Assembly: GCA_036873755.1 (NCBI GenBank)
Contig: JAVTVY010019618.1
Location: 19,440 to 83,439, forward strand
Origin: Hanleya hanleyi
Lineage: Eukaryota; Mollusca; Polyplacophora; Lepidopleurida; Hanleyidae
Reading direction: 5' to 3'
DNA: 64,000 nt
Made by a program: the position numbers and the translations under genes. This document shows positions 1 to 10,402 of this stretch, piece by piece. Numbering within the stretch: the first letter of the stretch is position 1; every line of letters begins with the position of its first letter. The notes under the pieces were generated by a model. It saw nothing but the letters and a program-made list of their open reading frames with translations, was not told the origin of the DNA and ran no database searches.

Positions 1-75
1 GTCTAAACATGATCCAAGGTCAGATGATGGACGGGATGAGAGGATACAGGTCAGTATATGCTCAAGTGCACTCAA

Positions 76-88
76 TGACCTTTGACCT
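76..88 (-). promoter_or_regulatory. DR1-type nuclear receptor site
   Basis: TGACCTTTGACCT is, on the minus strand, two AGGTCA half-sites spaced by one base. This is the DR1 consensus known for RXR, HNF4 and COUP-TF class receptors. It sits inside a tandem repeat, so it may be only a by-product of the repeat. Confidence 0.4.
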
Positions 89-387
89 CCGCCACGTGAC
101 CGCCACAATATGCACATTTTTGAGGTCAATGTGCGGACTTATGCTTGCTGTATACTATCAATATGACCTTGAACTAACACGTGATCTCCCCATGATGGAA
201 AAACCCCAAATACAAGTCAGTACATGCATCCCATAGTCCCAGGTCACGTCCGATTCACGCAGACCGGAAGTGACGTCATACCCATGCGCACTCCCCGTGA
301 TGCAAAAACCCCAGCCCTAACATGTCTAAACATGATCCAAGGTCAAAGACGAGATGAAAGGATACAGGTTAGCTCAAGTGCACTCAT

Positions 388-400
388 TGACCTTTGACCT
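388..400 (-). promoter_or_regulatory. DR1-type nuclear receptor site
   Basis: This is a second identical 13-base DR1 (TGACCTTTGACCT), in the second copy of the repeat that begins at 324. Confidence 0.4.
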
Positions 401-425
401 CTGTCACATGATATGCAAATTTCCG

Positions 426-438
426 AGGTCAAAGGTCA
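426..438 (+). promoter_or_regulatory. DR1-type nuclear receptor site
   Basis: AGGTCAAAGGTCA is a perfect DR1 on the plus strand, 25 bases beyond the preceding site and in opposite orientation to it. Confidence 0.4.
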
Positions 439-604
439 ATGGGACTCGAAATCAATGCTATATACTGCTCTCAGTACATGTACATTGAGCTGATTGCACA
501 GGTGACGCCTGAATTCATGTTCGCGGAGTTTAATATGTCCAAGTCGTAAGCGATTTAGTTTGATTTGTGATGATCTATATTCCCGGCTTTTATAACTACG
601 AGTG

Positions 605-657
605 CTCATTCACCCCCATGGCTCATTCACCCCCATGGGTTCATTCACCCCCATGGG
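605..657 (+). repeat. Three-copy 17-18 bp tandem repeat
   Basis: Three near-perfect copies of a unit containing TCATTCACCCCCATGG follow one another directly. No other function is visible. Confidence 0.85.
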
Positions 658-663
658 TTAGTT

Positions 664-983
664 TATAGGGATAGGGAGATCGCGTGCCCTTTCTATACTA
701 CTCATCGCGCACTACTCATCGCGCATGCGCAGTCGACCCATTCTACTGTAGGGTGCAAGTCTGGCCCAGGGAATATCAGGTAGCGAAAACCCTAGGTCTC
801 TCGCCCCACCCTATCCCGCGCCACACCTATAGGGATAGGGAGATCGCGTGCCCTTTCTGTACTACTACTCATCGCGCATGCGCAGTGGACCCATTCTACT
901 GTAGGGTGCAAGCCTGGCCCATGGAATCTCAGGTAGCGAAAACCCCAGGTTACTCGCCCCACCCTATCTCGCGCCACACCTAT
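664..983 (+). repeat. Tandem duplication of a 164-bp unit with NRF1-like sites
   Basis: Two head-to-tail copies (664-827 and 828-983) share the order GGGATAGGGAGATCGCGTGC, GCGCATGCGC, CCATTCTACTGTAGGGTGCA, CTCGCCCCACCCTATC. Each copy holds a perfect GCGCATGCGC palindrome (721-730 and 874-883), the core of the NRF1 binding site. The second copy has small indels. No coding potential is recognised. Confidence 0.85.
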
Positions 984-1153
984 GCGATCCGCTGTGAGTG
1001 AGTAAAGCGGAGGAGGAGGAGTAGGATACGCCACGGATTATACTACGGAGCTGGTTGGGACTATTGGGCACAAAAGATGGAGACTGCGCCGAGTCAGATC
1101 CATGTTCCAGCATCTCTGCCACTGTAATCTGGAGAAATCTCGAATCAGTTTTC

Positions 1154-3582
1154 TCATTTCTGACCATGAATGAGGAGGTGACCTGCTAACTCATTGGCAG
1201 CCACACCAGCATATCCACCCACCCATGAAGCAGAAACAGGAACATGTCGATTGGCCAAGTGCTCAAATGGCTGTCTGATGTCCAACATCAAACTGGAAAA
1301 GGTCTGTCTTGTATCATTAGGTAGCCAAGGCATTTTGGCAGTCACTGAAAATATGAACCTGATCAACTCGATGACTTCTGGAGTAAGTTCATGAGAAATG
1401 GACAGCCAGGGATATAGTAAACAGTTCTGCATGAAAGTTGCTACTGGACTTTGATATAGATCTACTCTATATCAAAGAGCCATCTACTCTGAATGAGAGG
1501 TTGCGAATTGATACCTCTGATATAAATGACTGATGCTGATCCACATGGTCCTGGATTTACAAACGCATAGCGATCAGTGTTGGTAGTCTTAGATAATTCA
1601 TCATTCAGATTTTGTTTGGCCAGCTATCTGATCCACAGTTCTGCTCTTGCTATTTACTCAACCCAGTCCTGGAAAGTTGTGAAATCCGAAGATTAGGAGG
1701 TGTTAGTGATGAGTGACACACAGTCTATTCCGGCTCTGTCTGGACTGCGTTGAAGCATACCAATCTTATGTAGTGGGATGAGTATTCTATGGTCCAGAAA
1801 CTGCTGATCATGACTCAGTCGGTCAAAAAGTGAGTGAATAGAGTGCTGTGAAGGTTTACGCCTTATCTGACATACTCATTGACCAAGTTGTCTTCAAGCT
1901 GCAGGTGCAGAGAAGGAATATGGCACAGTACTTCCAGGGCAGAGTTGGAGCTGGCAGTTAAGCAGCCTGTTGCTCTCATCAGCGCAATACGTTAAATCTG
2001 CTCCACTTTACGAAGGCAATCCGCAGAAACGCAACACCACACAGGAAAACCAAACTGAAGATGCGGGAGGACACGTGATTGGTACAGTTTTAAGCCAATC
2101 TCAGTACTGCCTCCCCTAACGTCTGCCAGAAAGGCACTAATTCGACCTAATGCAGAGCGACCTTTTTGCGTAGTGTACTCCGCATGTCGTTTGAAAGACA
2201 GATTTTCATCAATGATCACACGCAAAACCTTAATTGTCACTTGTTTGGGATATCTACCATTCAAGTTAACAGTTACAGACTGATGACCGTTATGGGTAAG
2301 CGCCATGACTTCAGTTTTGAGAATACTGATTGAAATCTGCCATCGTTTCGTCCAGTGGGTCAGTGCAATCAACTCCAGTTCCAGTTCCTTGCTGGCAACT
2401 TGTATGTCGAGGGCTGTGATCCATGCCGTCAGATCATTAGCGTAACATATTCTGCGAGTTATTATGTAAGACATCTCAGATGTGAAGACTATGAAGGGAA
2501 GTGATGCTACAACGGAGCCAAGCGGGGCACGCCGATATGAGTATCTATATCCATGGGCCATCATAGCCGTTCATACGATTGCGTGTCTGTCGTCTCATGT
2601 CCAGCTACTCATATCGTAGTTAGTTATATCGTCGCTATATGGCCGGAATGGCGCTGAACGCGACGATAAACCCTAACTCATTCACTCACTCCTTTAAGAA
2701 GTCCAAATACACAATTATCCTCCCTCGTAGGCTTGCATCAAAGAGCTTGTAGATGACACCCGCACGCCAGATTGAATCAAAATCACTGTCCATGTTAATG
2801 AAAGCAGCAACAGAAGACTTGCCCAGCTTAAAATCCTCCGGAATACTCAGTGTAAAATACAACATGCTCTGGGTAATATTTTCATTTTCCCGATACGCCG
2901 TTTGAAAGGGATACAGGAGAAAATTTTCCTCCAGTAGTTAGAGAGTCTTCTGTTGATGACACGTTCCATGCATTTTCTCATGACGCTGGTAAGACTAATT
3001 CCTCTGTAAGCTTTTTCAATATGAGTCAGTTTCACAGGGTTTCGGTATGTATATTCTGTTCCCTTGTTTCCATACCGATGGCACAGAGCCACAGGACCAG
3101 CAGGAATTAAAAACATGCATTATTGGATTAACAATACAATAGCTGGGCCAGATTTCACAAGCATGATCGGTAAAATGGCATCCGGACCAGGAGCCGAAAG
3201 AATTTTCATATCCTTCAAGGCAACAGTAACCTCATCAGTTGTTAAAACCATGTTAAACCAGTCACCTGTCTCAAGAGGCAGCCTTTCTTGTGCACGGATA
3301 TCTAGCACTTTTCCATCCACAACCTGTTGCCAATCATCATCAAAGTCATCCCACAGAGCGTTCAAAATGTACAGTCTGAAGTCTCGGAGAAATATGAATG
3401 TCATCAAAGACATCTGATCCATCCCAAGTTCTAATGGGCTGAATAACACTTGCTTTTGTTCCCTTAAGGATGTCCGCTGGTGGTAAATCAAATGAATTAA
3501 CTTTTTGAATAAAGTGTGTTGTTGCATTCATAATTGTGTAATATGAAGAAAAACAAAGAAAAAAATATAGGTTGGTGTGCAT
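1154..3582 (-). pseudogene. LINE retrotransposon fragment: reverse transcriptase plus RNase H
   Basis: Read on the minus strand, this is the 3' part of a non-LTR retrotransposon pol gene, spread over several frames. The order is: a fingers segment with SAPGPDA and IMLVKSGP (about 3240-3130); a palm segment with YRGISLTSVMRKCMERVINRR (about 3010-2940, motif quoted in part as GISLTSV and CMERVINRR); an AFINMDSDFDSIWRAG-like segment (about 2800-2700); a catalytic YANDLTAW in place of YADDL (about 2450); a thumb with NLSFKRH; a connector with RATGCL (about 1980-1870); and an RNase H C-terminal motif, WVGGYAGVAANELAGH, near 1200. The RNase H points to the I/Nimb or a related LINE group. Frame changes, stops and the N for D change in the catalytic motif show it is dead. 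A SINE-like insertion splits it at 2596-2692. The 5' end is missing. Confidence 0.85.
2596..2692 (+). mobile_element. SINE-like insertion ending in a CACT-repeat tail
   Basis: The segment matches a second copy at 26634-26738 over its whole length (CATGTCCAGCTA, then CATATC, TAGTTAGTTATATCGTCGC, then CTGAACGCGACG, TAAACCCTAACTCA). It interrupts the reverse-transcriptase frame of the surrounding LINE, so it arrived later. The tail resembles the 3' end of the LINE fragments at 4730 and 10403. The 5' boundary is uncertain. Confidence 0.7.
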
Positions 3583-4038
3583 TTTTTAGCTGTAGGCAAC
3601 GTTAAGTGGACTGACCCATGCTCAATTTGATAACCCGGAAAACATAGGGAATAGCCCTAGTTTTGAAGCATATTCATGAACAATTCATGTAAATAGTATT
3701 TAACATTTTCTTATATTCTAACTGTTTGCAGATAATCGCAATGTCTATCAAAATTTATCAAATTGGATGGATGTTGCTGTGCAAAATTCTCGACTAGAAG
3801 GCTTTTAAAGGAAATACCTATCTCTTAACCTAGGAAAGGAAGATAACCCAATAGGAAAAACAGGCAAAATGGCTGTCAAAGCCAAAAACCACCAGCGGAC
3901 ATCCTTAAGAACATTGTTGGCAGTGTGCCACATACCAGATGGGCTTACCAGATGAAATGTCAAATTTCCATCATAGCTCTCTAGATTTGTATCTAATACC
4001 GCTTATGCTGGTGCTAGGGGCCTTGTGGTAATGTCATT
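3583..4038. other. No gene seen
   Basis: AT-rich DNA without a convincing reading frame. It contains ATTTCCATCATAGCTCTC near 3965, which recurs just before the second copy of the direct repeat at 4487. Confidence 0.5.
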
Positions 4039-4662
4039 CAAGTTGCCACATGAACAGGTACAATAAAAGCGTACCTGAGATACAACACATATCACGAATC
4101 GTTTGATTTATGGTATGTGCTTTAGAATAGGTTAATCAGAAGACTATACTGTGAAGTCATGTGGCTCTGTCAGTATGTCGGCCACTTTCCACTTCCCTTA
4201 TATGCGTTGTAATTTTTACCTGTATATGGCGAGATTATGCTGGTGGACGTTTCGTCCCCGAGGCCCGCCCCCTGTACAGACCTTTTGGTCTTTGATATAT
4301 GTTGGCATTGTGGGAAGTTGATGCTGGGTCGACATCGGGCCTTACAGACTAGTCTTTTGTGTTAAATGCCGTCATTTTTATCTGACGACGACACAGCTCA
4401 CCAATCCCCAGTGTACGAGTTGTCACAGCGACACAGCTCACCAATTACCAATATACGAGTTGTCAAAGCATTTCCATCATAGCTCTCAAGTTGCCACACG
4501 AACAGGTACAATAAAAGCGTACCTGAGATACAACACATATCACGAATCGTTAGATTTTGGTATGTGCTTTAGAATAGGTTAATCAGAAGACTATACTGTG
4601 AAGTCATGTGGCTCTGTCAGTATGTCGGCACCTCTTCCCACTTCCCTTATATGCGTTGTAAT
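4039..4662 (+). repeat. Two 176-bp direct repeats separated by 271 bp
   Basis: Copies at 4039-4215 and 4487-4662 are nearly identical, from AAGTTGCCACA through CAATAAAAGCGTACCTGAGA and AGAAGACTATACTGTGAAGT to TATGCGTTGTAAT. The spacer holds two copies of GACACAGCTCACCAATTACC-like text (about 4388 and 4430). Part of the unit (the region around CAATAAAAGCG and the following GAGATAC) is shared with 43445-43640 and, inverted, with 38320-38500, so it belongs to a dispersed family. The arrangement recalls partly tandem Penelope-type ends, but no protein match is seen here. Confidence 0.75.
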
Positions 4663-4729
4663 TACTCAGTTATGATCAGTGATCTTGTCGATTTTTATCA
4701 TATAGTTTGACAAAGGCATCGACTGCAGC

Positions 4730-5040
4730 TTTGTAGAGAGAGAGAGAGGATTAAGATTTAATGTCGCGTTCGGCAATATTTCAGCTATATAGCGACGATC
4801 AAACAAAATTTCAAGTACTCGAGTCACTAACATAGTAATCCAACGTATTAAAACATACACACATTAAAACTTATGCAACAGCCCGATTTCTCTCAAATAA
4901 CCCAGGATGCAATCCTCCCTCACCCGACTAAAAAGATCTTCCAAAGTAGTCGCTCGATAAAAAGCATCTCTTACAGTCTTAAAATCTATGCATTCGATAA
5001 GAATATGTTTCACCGTGAGATCATGGCATGGAACACACCT
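4730..5040 (-). pseudogene. LINE 3' end fragment
   Basis: On the minus strand it encodes the C-terminal tail of a LINE polyprotein (RCVPCHDLTVKHILIEC, then FYRATTLEDLFSRV and YLREIGLL), followed by a 3' region containing GTCGCTATATAGCTGAAATA and GCGACATTAAA before a GA-repeat tail. The 10403-10968 copy is close in both protein and 3' region. Upstream it is joined directly to the endonuclease-RT linker of the neighbouring fragment. The whole RT and RNase H part is missing, which is a large internal deletion or a junction of two copies. Confidence 0.8.
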
Positions 5041-6246
5041 TGAGGTTTTCCAGTTGTATGGGTCACGGCGTTGGTAGTATCTGCGTTCTGCCTGTCTGAA
5101 GGCTTTTGATTGCGAAGCGAGCTCTAGTGTCATGAATGGCTTGGAGTGATGACACACCTTTTTCTTAGGAATAATCTCCTCAGTTACGTCAAGAAGAGAT
5201 GTGGTCAATGAAGCAGCCAGAGTATTTGGATCCGTCAGTATTTGGCAGGTCCCATCTTATTTGAATATCCTTCTGTTGTTCCACAACATCAATAATATCT
5301 GCCCTATGATCAGAACACAAATATGCATTTCTGTCAACACACCATCGCACTTGGCCAGGAAGATGTCGGCTAAGTGTCACGCCCGGTGAGCTATTGTTCC
5401 AATGAAAAACTCGTGTATATTCCTAAGTATTCAAAATATTAAAGCCATGGTGAATACACACATCCTCAATGAGGGATCCTTTAATTCATGATTCACCTAG
5501 ACCCCGGGTTAAGCCATGGTGAATACACACATCCTCAATGAGGGATCCTTTAATTCATGAATTCACCTAGACCCCGGGTTAAACAATTTTGTTCCCAAGT
5601 GGGTCTTCGAGCATTTAGCTCACCAGTGATGATGATAGGCTGTATCGGCAGGTTGTCAATGAGACATTCAATGTGTCTCCTTTCACGTCTATTTGGAGGA
5701 ATATACACAGACGCCACTATTGTTCGTTTACCACGAATCAGTTTCAATACGAACAGCCTCAAAATCATCAGTTTCCCGCTCCTGTCTGCGAACGAATTTA
5801 ATGTTTGGTCCAGCAATAACTGCAACACCACCTCCTCTAGTCTTATGGGCCCTATCTTTCCATTCTGGAAACATTCCAAGAGATCGTTAACATTACCTTC
5901 CTCATCTTTATGCCACGTCTCTGACAAACAGATGATTCTTCTTTAATATGTAGTCCTGCAACAGATAAGTGTTGAGGCTACACGTGTTTAGTTGCATGAT
6001 TCTCATCTCAAGACGTGATCGGAGTCTGAACAAAACAGCTCTTTAGTGTGGACACTCCCTACAGTCTGCACAGTGTGGCCCGTTGCAGTCAACACATCTT
6101 AGAGATTTTGTACAGAAGGTGTGCTGATGTCCGCCGCCGCAAATAAGACAAGTGAGAGAGTTAGTACATGCTGCAGCTACATGGTCAAAAAATTGACATT
6201 CAAAACATCTAACAATCTTGATTGCACTTTTCGCTTCTTCGTGTCT
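5041..6246 (-). pseudogene. LINE fragment: zinc-knuckle ORF1 end plus APE endonuclease
   Basis: Minus-strand reading begins with the end of ORF1, near 6225-6065: a CCHC knuckle (RCFECQFFDHVAAAC), a second one (CLICGGGHQHTFC) and a third cysteine/histidine cluster (CVDCNGPHCADC), then a stop. An APE-type endonuclease follows (about 5990-5290): MRIMQLNT, SETWHKDEEGN, SVYIPPN, ITGELNARRPTWEQN (D changed to E in the expected GDLNAR), and YLCSDHRADIIDV near the C-terminus. The linker to the RT (AFRQAERRYYQRRDPYN) ends at about 5041. Several frame changes and a 69-bp tandem duplication break the endonuclease. The gag-like knuckles plus APE layout fits the I/Jockey group of LINEs. Confidence 0.85.
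5442..5580 (+). repeat. 69/70-bp tandem duplication inside the LINE endonuclease
   Basis: AAGCCATGGTGAATACACAC to ACCCCGGGTT occurs at 5442-5510 and again at 5511-5580, differing by a one-base indel (CATGATTC versus CATGAATTC). The near identity marks a recent event. The shift breaks the old endonuclease frame. Confidence 0.95.
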
Positions 6247-6249
6247 GTG

Positions 6250-7660
6250 GATGTCGGTCCAAATTCTTCACAAGCGATAACTTCCAAATGCTTCGTCGGA
6301 TTCCGCCGAAATTTGGCATATGCATTCCTTGCGACAAGACGTTGGTTAGTATTGCAGTTCAGCAAAGTCTGCCTGAAGATGGCGCCACTATGGTTCTTTC
6401 CGTTTTTCCGTATTGCAAGCGATAACTTTGAAACGCTTTGTCGGATTCCTCCGAAATACCCTACCTTTCCGGGTAATAGATTGAAAAATGCTCATTGGAT
6501 TCTTCTCAAATTTGGTATGCATATACCATGCCATGTGAGATGTCGTTCGGAATTGAGTGTCGCCCACTTGCGCGTACAGATAGCATCACCGGGTGGCAAC
6601 TTCTAAATTTGGTTTCCGGCCAATAACTCGAGAAATGCTAAACGAATTCTTCCCAAATTTGGTATGGGTATACCTTGCCATGAGATGTTGTTTGGGATTG
6701 CGTTTCACCCACTTCTGCTTACAGGAGGTGCCACTTGGTGGCAAAATCTGAAATTTGGTATGCATATACCATGCCATGTGAGATGTCGCTTGGAATTGAG
6801 TTTCGCCCACTTGCGCGTACAGATGGCACCACCGGGTGGCAACTTCTAAATTTGGTTTCCGGCCAATAACTTGAGAACTGCTCATCGGATTCTTCTCATA
6901 TTTAGCATTCATGTACCATGCCAGGAGATGTTGCTTGAGGTTGCCCTTCGCTCACTTGCACTTACAGGTGGCGCCACCTGGTAGCAAAATCTCAAGTTTG
7001 TTTCCGGGTAATAACTCGGGAATCGCTCATGGATTCTTCCTAAAATTGGTATGAATACTCCATGACATAAGATGTCGCTTGAGATTGCGTTTCGCCCACT
7101 TGCACTTACAGGTGGTGCCACCTGGTGTCAAAATCTAAATTTGGTTTCCGGGCAATGACTTGAGGACCCTCCTGGGATTCTCCTCAAATTTAGTATGCAG
7201 ATACCATGCCACGAAATGTCCCTTGGGATTGTATTTCACTTGCTTCTTCCTACAGGTGGCGCCACCTGGTGGAAAAATCTGAAATTTATTTCCGGGCAAT
7301 AATTTGACAACTGCTCATCCAATTCTTCTCAAATTTAGTATCCATATGCCATAAAATGTCGCTTGGGATTGTGTTTCGCACATTTGCGCCTACAGGTGGC
7401 GCCACCTGGTGGCAAAATCTAAATTTGGTTTCTGGGTGATAACTCGAGGACCACTCTTCAGATTCTTCCAAAAGTCCGTATGCCGATACCATGCCATTAA
7501 ATGTCGATTGGGAATGCTTTTCACCCAATTGTACCTACAGCTGGTGACACCTGTTGGCAAAGTATCAATTTGATTTCCGGGCAATAGGTTAAGGACGCCT
7601 TCAGATTCACGTCAAATTTGGTTTGCAGATAATATGCCATGAGATGTTACATAATTACAT
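6250..7660 (+). repeat. 145-bp satellite, about ten diverged copies
   Basis: Recognisable units start with a TCAAATTTGGTATGCATA-like stretch at about 6509, 6655, 6748, 6896, 7039, 7184, 7330, 7469 and 7613. Spacings are 139-148 bp, apart from one 93-bp deleted unit; older copies extend back to about 6250. Each unit carries ATACCATGCCA, GAGATGTCGCTTGGGATTG, TTTCGCCCACTT, and ACAGGTGGCGCCACCTGGTG followed by AAATTTGGTTTCCGGGCAATAACT. The palindromic GGTGGCGCCACC core is the best conserved part. All apparent reading frames across it are repeat artefacts. Related diverged copies occur at 20040-20460. Confidence 0.85.
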
Positions 7661-7862
7661 GTTACATAATTTCCGTGCTTCACTGCGTGGAAACTATATT
7701 ACAGCAATCAACATTCAGTCAGTCGTTTAGAGTTGATCTCAAAACTTGGGGCGGAAAGACCCTTCCGCTTTCTATGCCTATGAAGTAGCAGTTGCCTCCC
7801 TTATGTATATCCCCTGAGAACCAACAATGCTCAAAAATATCTCTGCCATTTCGGCGGGGGAC
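7661..7862. other. No gene seen
   Basis: Unique-looking DNA between the satellite and the next LINE fragment, with no reading frame or motif I can support. Confidence 0.4.
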
Positions 7863-8507
7863 CTAGCATCCTCTCGCTGCTAGTTGATCTTTACAAGGAA
7901 GATGGACACAGATATCTCCTGCTGGGAGAGCATATGTATGTTTGACGCGCATGGTTGGTTTACACCGTTTTACCTTTTTCAGAATGGCCCGTCCAGTCTG
8001 GTATAACTTGGGATTGTCTATTTTATCTATAATAACAACAAAGTCCTCTTGCACATCCGTTGGTGACAATGATGGAGCACGACAACGATGGAACACTGGG
8101 TTGAGGAACAGCAGGGTAAGAATCAGAGGAACTGTCATCAATGACAATGTTTTCAAGAATATCTATCATTTTCAGTCACATCTAGCGTATTTTTTAGGCT
8201 GCTTTTAAAAACACTCGATGACAAAAGTGAGAGTTTTGCTGCTTTAAGCTGACACAAGTTACAGCGATATGGAATTTTAGGGTTTTTTTTTGTCACTGAA
8301 CCACTCAAACGCGAGGAGGCTAATGCCGATGCATTGAACGTGAAGCCACTGATCACAAAAACTACAACATATCCAATCCCCAGACAGATGTTCCCCACAC
8401 AAGCATGAGTTTTTGGGGCAATCACTCTGGTTTTTGCCTAACATGTTGTTGTTATTCTTTATTGTATCGTTATTGATATTGTTGTTTATTGCTTCCTGTA
8501 TGTCCAC
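7863..8507 (-). pseudogene. Retrotransposon ORF1-like fragment with PHD finger
   Basis: The minus-strand frame from about 8507 gives an Asn-rich lead and then a C4HC3 PHD finger: CLCGEHLSGDWICCSFCDQW, LHVQC, and after a frame change in a run of A residues (about 8281-8290) YRCNLCQ. Downstream, in another frame, is PTDVQEDFVVIIDKIDNP, then FYQTGR-like text (KLYQTGRAILKKVKR) and TYALPAGDICVHLP. The second block resembles the C-terminal domain found after PHD fingers in ORF1 of some invertebrate LINEs; this is from memory. At least two frame shifts show decay. A degenerate host PHD gene is the alternative, but the following block argues for a retroelement. Confidence 0.65.
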
Positions 8508-10402
8508 ACATTCAGCAAATACAATGTGAGCTGCCTTGACATCCTCAATATTTTTCTCAGATCGATTTGATTTTTGGCAATATTTGTAAACTCAACTTCT
8601 TTGCCCTCCGCACTGTATATCTGTGATGAATATTGCCATTAAAAATATCCATATGCCAGTACATTGCCAGTACTGTTGTTTCAACAATTTGATATCAGGC
8701 AAAATTGTTGACAGTTGTTGTTGTTGACAGTTAACCACACTGTCACAGGCTAGTATTTACAATATTTACAAAGTACATATATTCATGCAATCAATGGTGT
8801 TCGTGATGTAAACCGAATAACTTTCCTGCGAATGTAGAACAGCACACTCTTGAGTACAGGAGAGGTTTACCGCCCAACTGTTGTCAACGTTCAACCAACG
8901 TATGGAAAACACAATTTCCCGTCATCTTGCAAAAACGTCTCAGCACAGTTTCTCCAAAAGTTTCAAAATTGAGAACTTGATCGAATTGTTACATCTGCCT
9001 CACAATCACGATAGGTTGCCCCCAGGAACGATTATGGCATTTTCAAACGAGCGCGACAGATCAATTAAGAGTCAAGATTCAATTAAATCCGGGCCCACAA
9101 AATTCAACCACCAACCGGAAGTAATCACGTCCATCCAGACACCGCTGAAAATATCATTAGTCGCCCGAACTTGCCGACAATACCGCTGCAAAACGCTACC
9201 AAGGTCCGATCCTTCAATCATTATCCCAGTGCAGGGGCTTGCCCGACAGTTCACCGATCACCCCTCTGGTTATACCCTCTGATCGCACGAGTATAACCGC
9301 CTGTCCGTGGATAATCCCGTCTTATCAGATTTCATTTACCGTTCAGCGTCTGCTCGAGAAAAAGTGTCTTTTTTCTAGCCTATAGTACTGGCCCCTTCTA
9401 CGGAGGGCCAATGATCGGCTGATGCAGCAACAACAACATTTTCCCAGTTAGACGGCAGATTTTGAAATCGAAAACGAGGCCGCGCTATGTCATCGGTCAA
9501 CTGAGACAGTCACGTGGTTGTGTATGACGATTGGGGTGGCTCCTATAAATAGCGATCCAATGAATATGCTCGTATTAGTTTAAAATGGCGGGGTCGAATG
9601 ACCAATAACTGAAGTGGAGACAGCTGGAACAGTACGCTGACACTGTCTGTTAATATCTTGATTTAACACACAGTCAGTCTATGTCTTTTTCGTTCAATAC
9701 AGTCGATTTTTGTATCCATCAGACAAACGCACCCATAACGTCATGTCGCCCGGATGAAAAGTCTCATTTTCCCGTAGCGCCAGCTGCATGTAACCTACAC
9801 AATTATACAATTTAGAAACGATAACTCAATCATGATCACAAGCAGATATTGGGAGGAATCCCCTGCTCCTAGTTTCACTTTCGTTACCGCTGCATACAGC
9901 TCGCACCAGGCTGGACATAATTACTGAAAGTTGATTCAAGTCATGTATTGCCTGGCACAGTTGCTTGGACTGTGGAATATTGGATGGTAGATGTCTACGT
10001 ATATTTTCAATAAATTATGAAAATTAATATAAAAAATAAATAAATAAATGTTTTTCTGTTTCATCTTGACTCAAATAAGGGCATTCCTTTTGATGTCAGG
10101 CCGAGTTTTAATTTTATCTGACCTGACCTCTATGCCATGTTTTTTCAAACCTCTATCTTCACGTCTGACCACAGTTGCCTGGCCTGTGGGATATTGGATG
10201 GCAGATGTCCATGTATATTTTCAAAAAATTATGATTATTGTTTTTCAAATAGATTTGTTTTTATATTCGATCTCTAGCCCGAGATACAGATTCGTCTATT
10301 ACATTCAAATACGACAGTCTGGCAGACGGGGTCATTTCCATTAGAAATATTGTGTTTTTGATCTCAACCGAATATATCGGAAGCCATGGGAAGCTACCAT
10401 CA
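8508..10402. other. No gene supported; weak promoter-like patch
   Basis: A 133-codon plus-strand frame at 8881-9282 matches nothing I recognise. A TATAAATAG box lies at 9544-9552, followed about 30 bases on by ATGCTCGTATTAG and then an AAAATGGCGGGG start-like context at about 9582. There is no supported exon to go with it. Two partly similar stretches with TTGGATG(G)CAGATGTC(C/T) lie near 9980 and 10195. Confidence 0.35.

Larger units (their letters stand above)
1..440 (+). repeat. Two-copy tandem repeat, period about 323 bp
   Basis: A block starting GTCTAAACATGATCCAAGG at position 1 recurs at position 324, and the order of the following segments is kept (GGATACAGGT, CTCAAGTGCACTCA, then TGACCTTTGACCT). 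The second copy is shorter and diverged. The first copy may continue beyond the left edge of the window. No coding potential is recognisable. Each copy carries a perfect direct repeat of AGGTCA half-sites. Confidence 0.7.

Noticed and set aside
4039..4662. Complete LTR retrotransposon
   Set aside because: The internal part is only 271 bp, with no primer binding site, polypurine tract or TG...CA ends.
6121..6912. Several 100-160 codon frames on both strands
   Set aside because: They run along the 145-bp satellite or antisense to the LINE zinc knuckles, and repeat with its period.
8881..9282. 133-codon plus-strand open frame
   Set aside because: No recognisable motif, no splice or promoter context, and an overlapping minus frame of similar quality; length is within chance for 64 kb.
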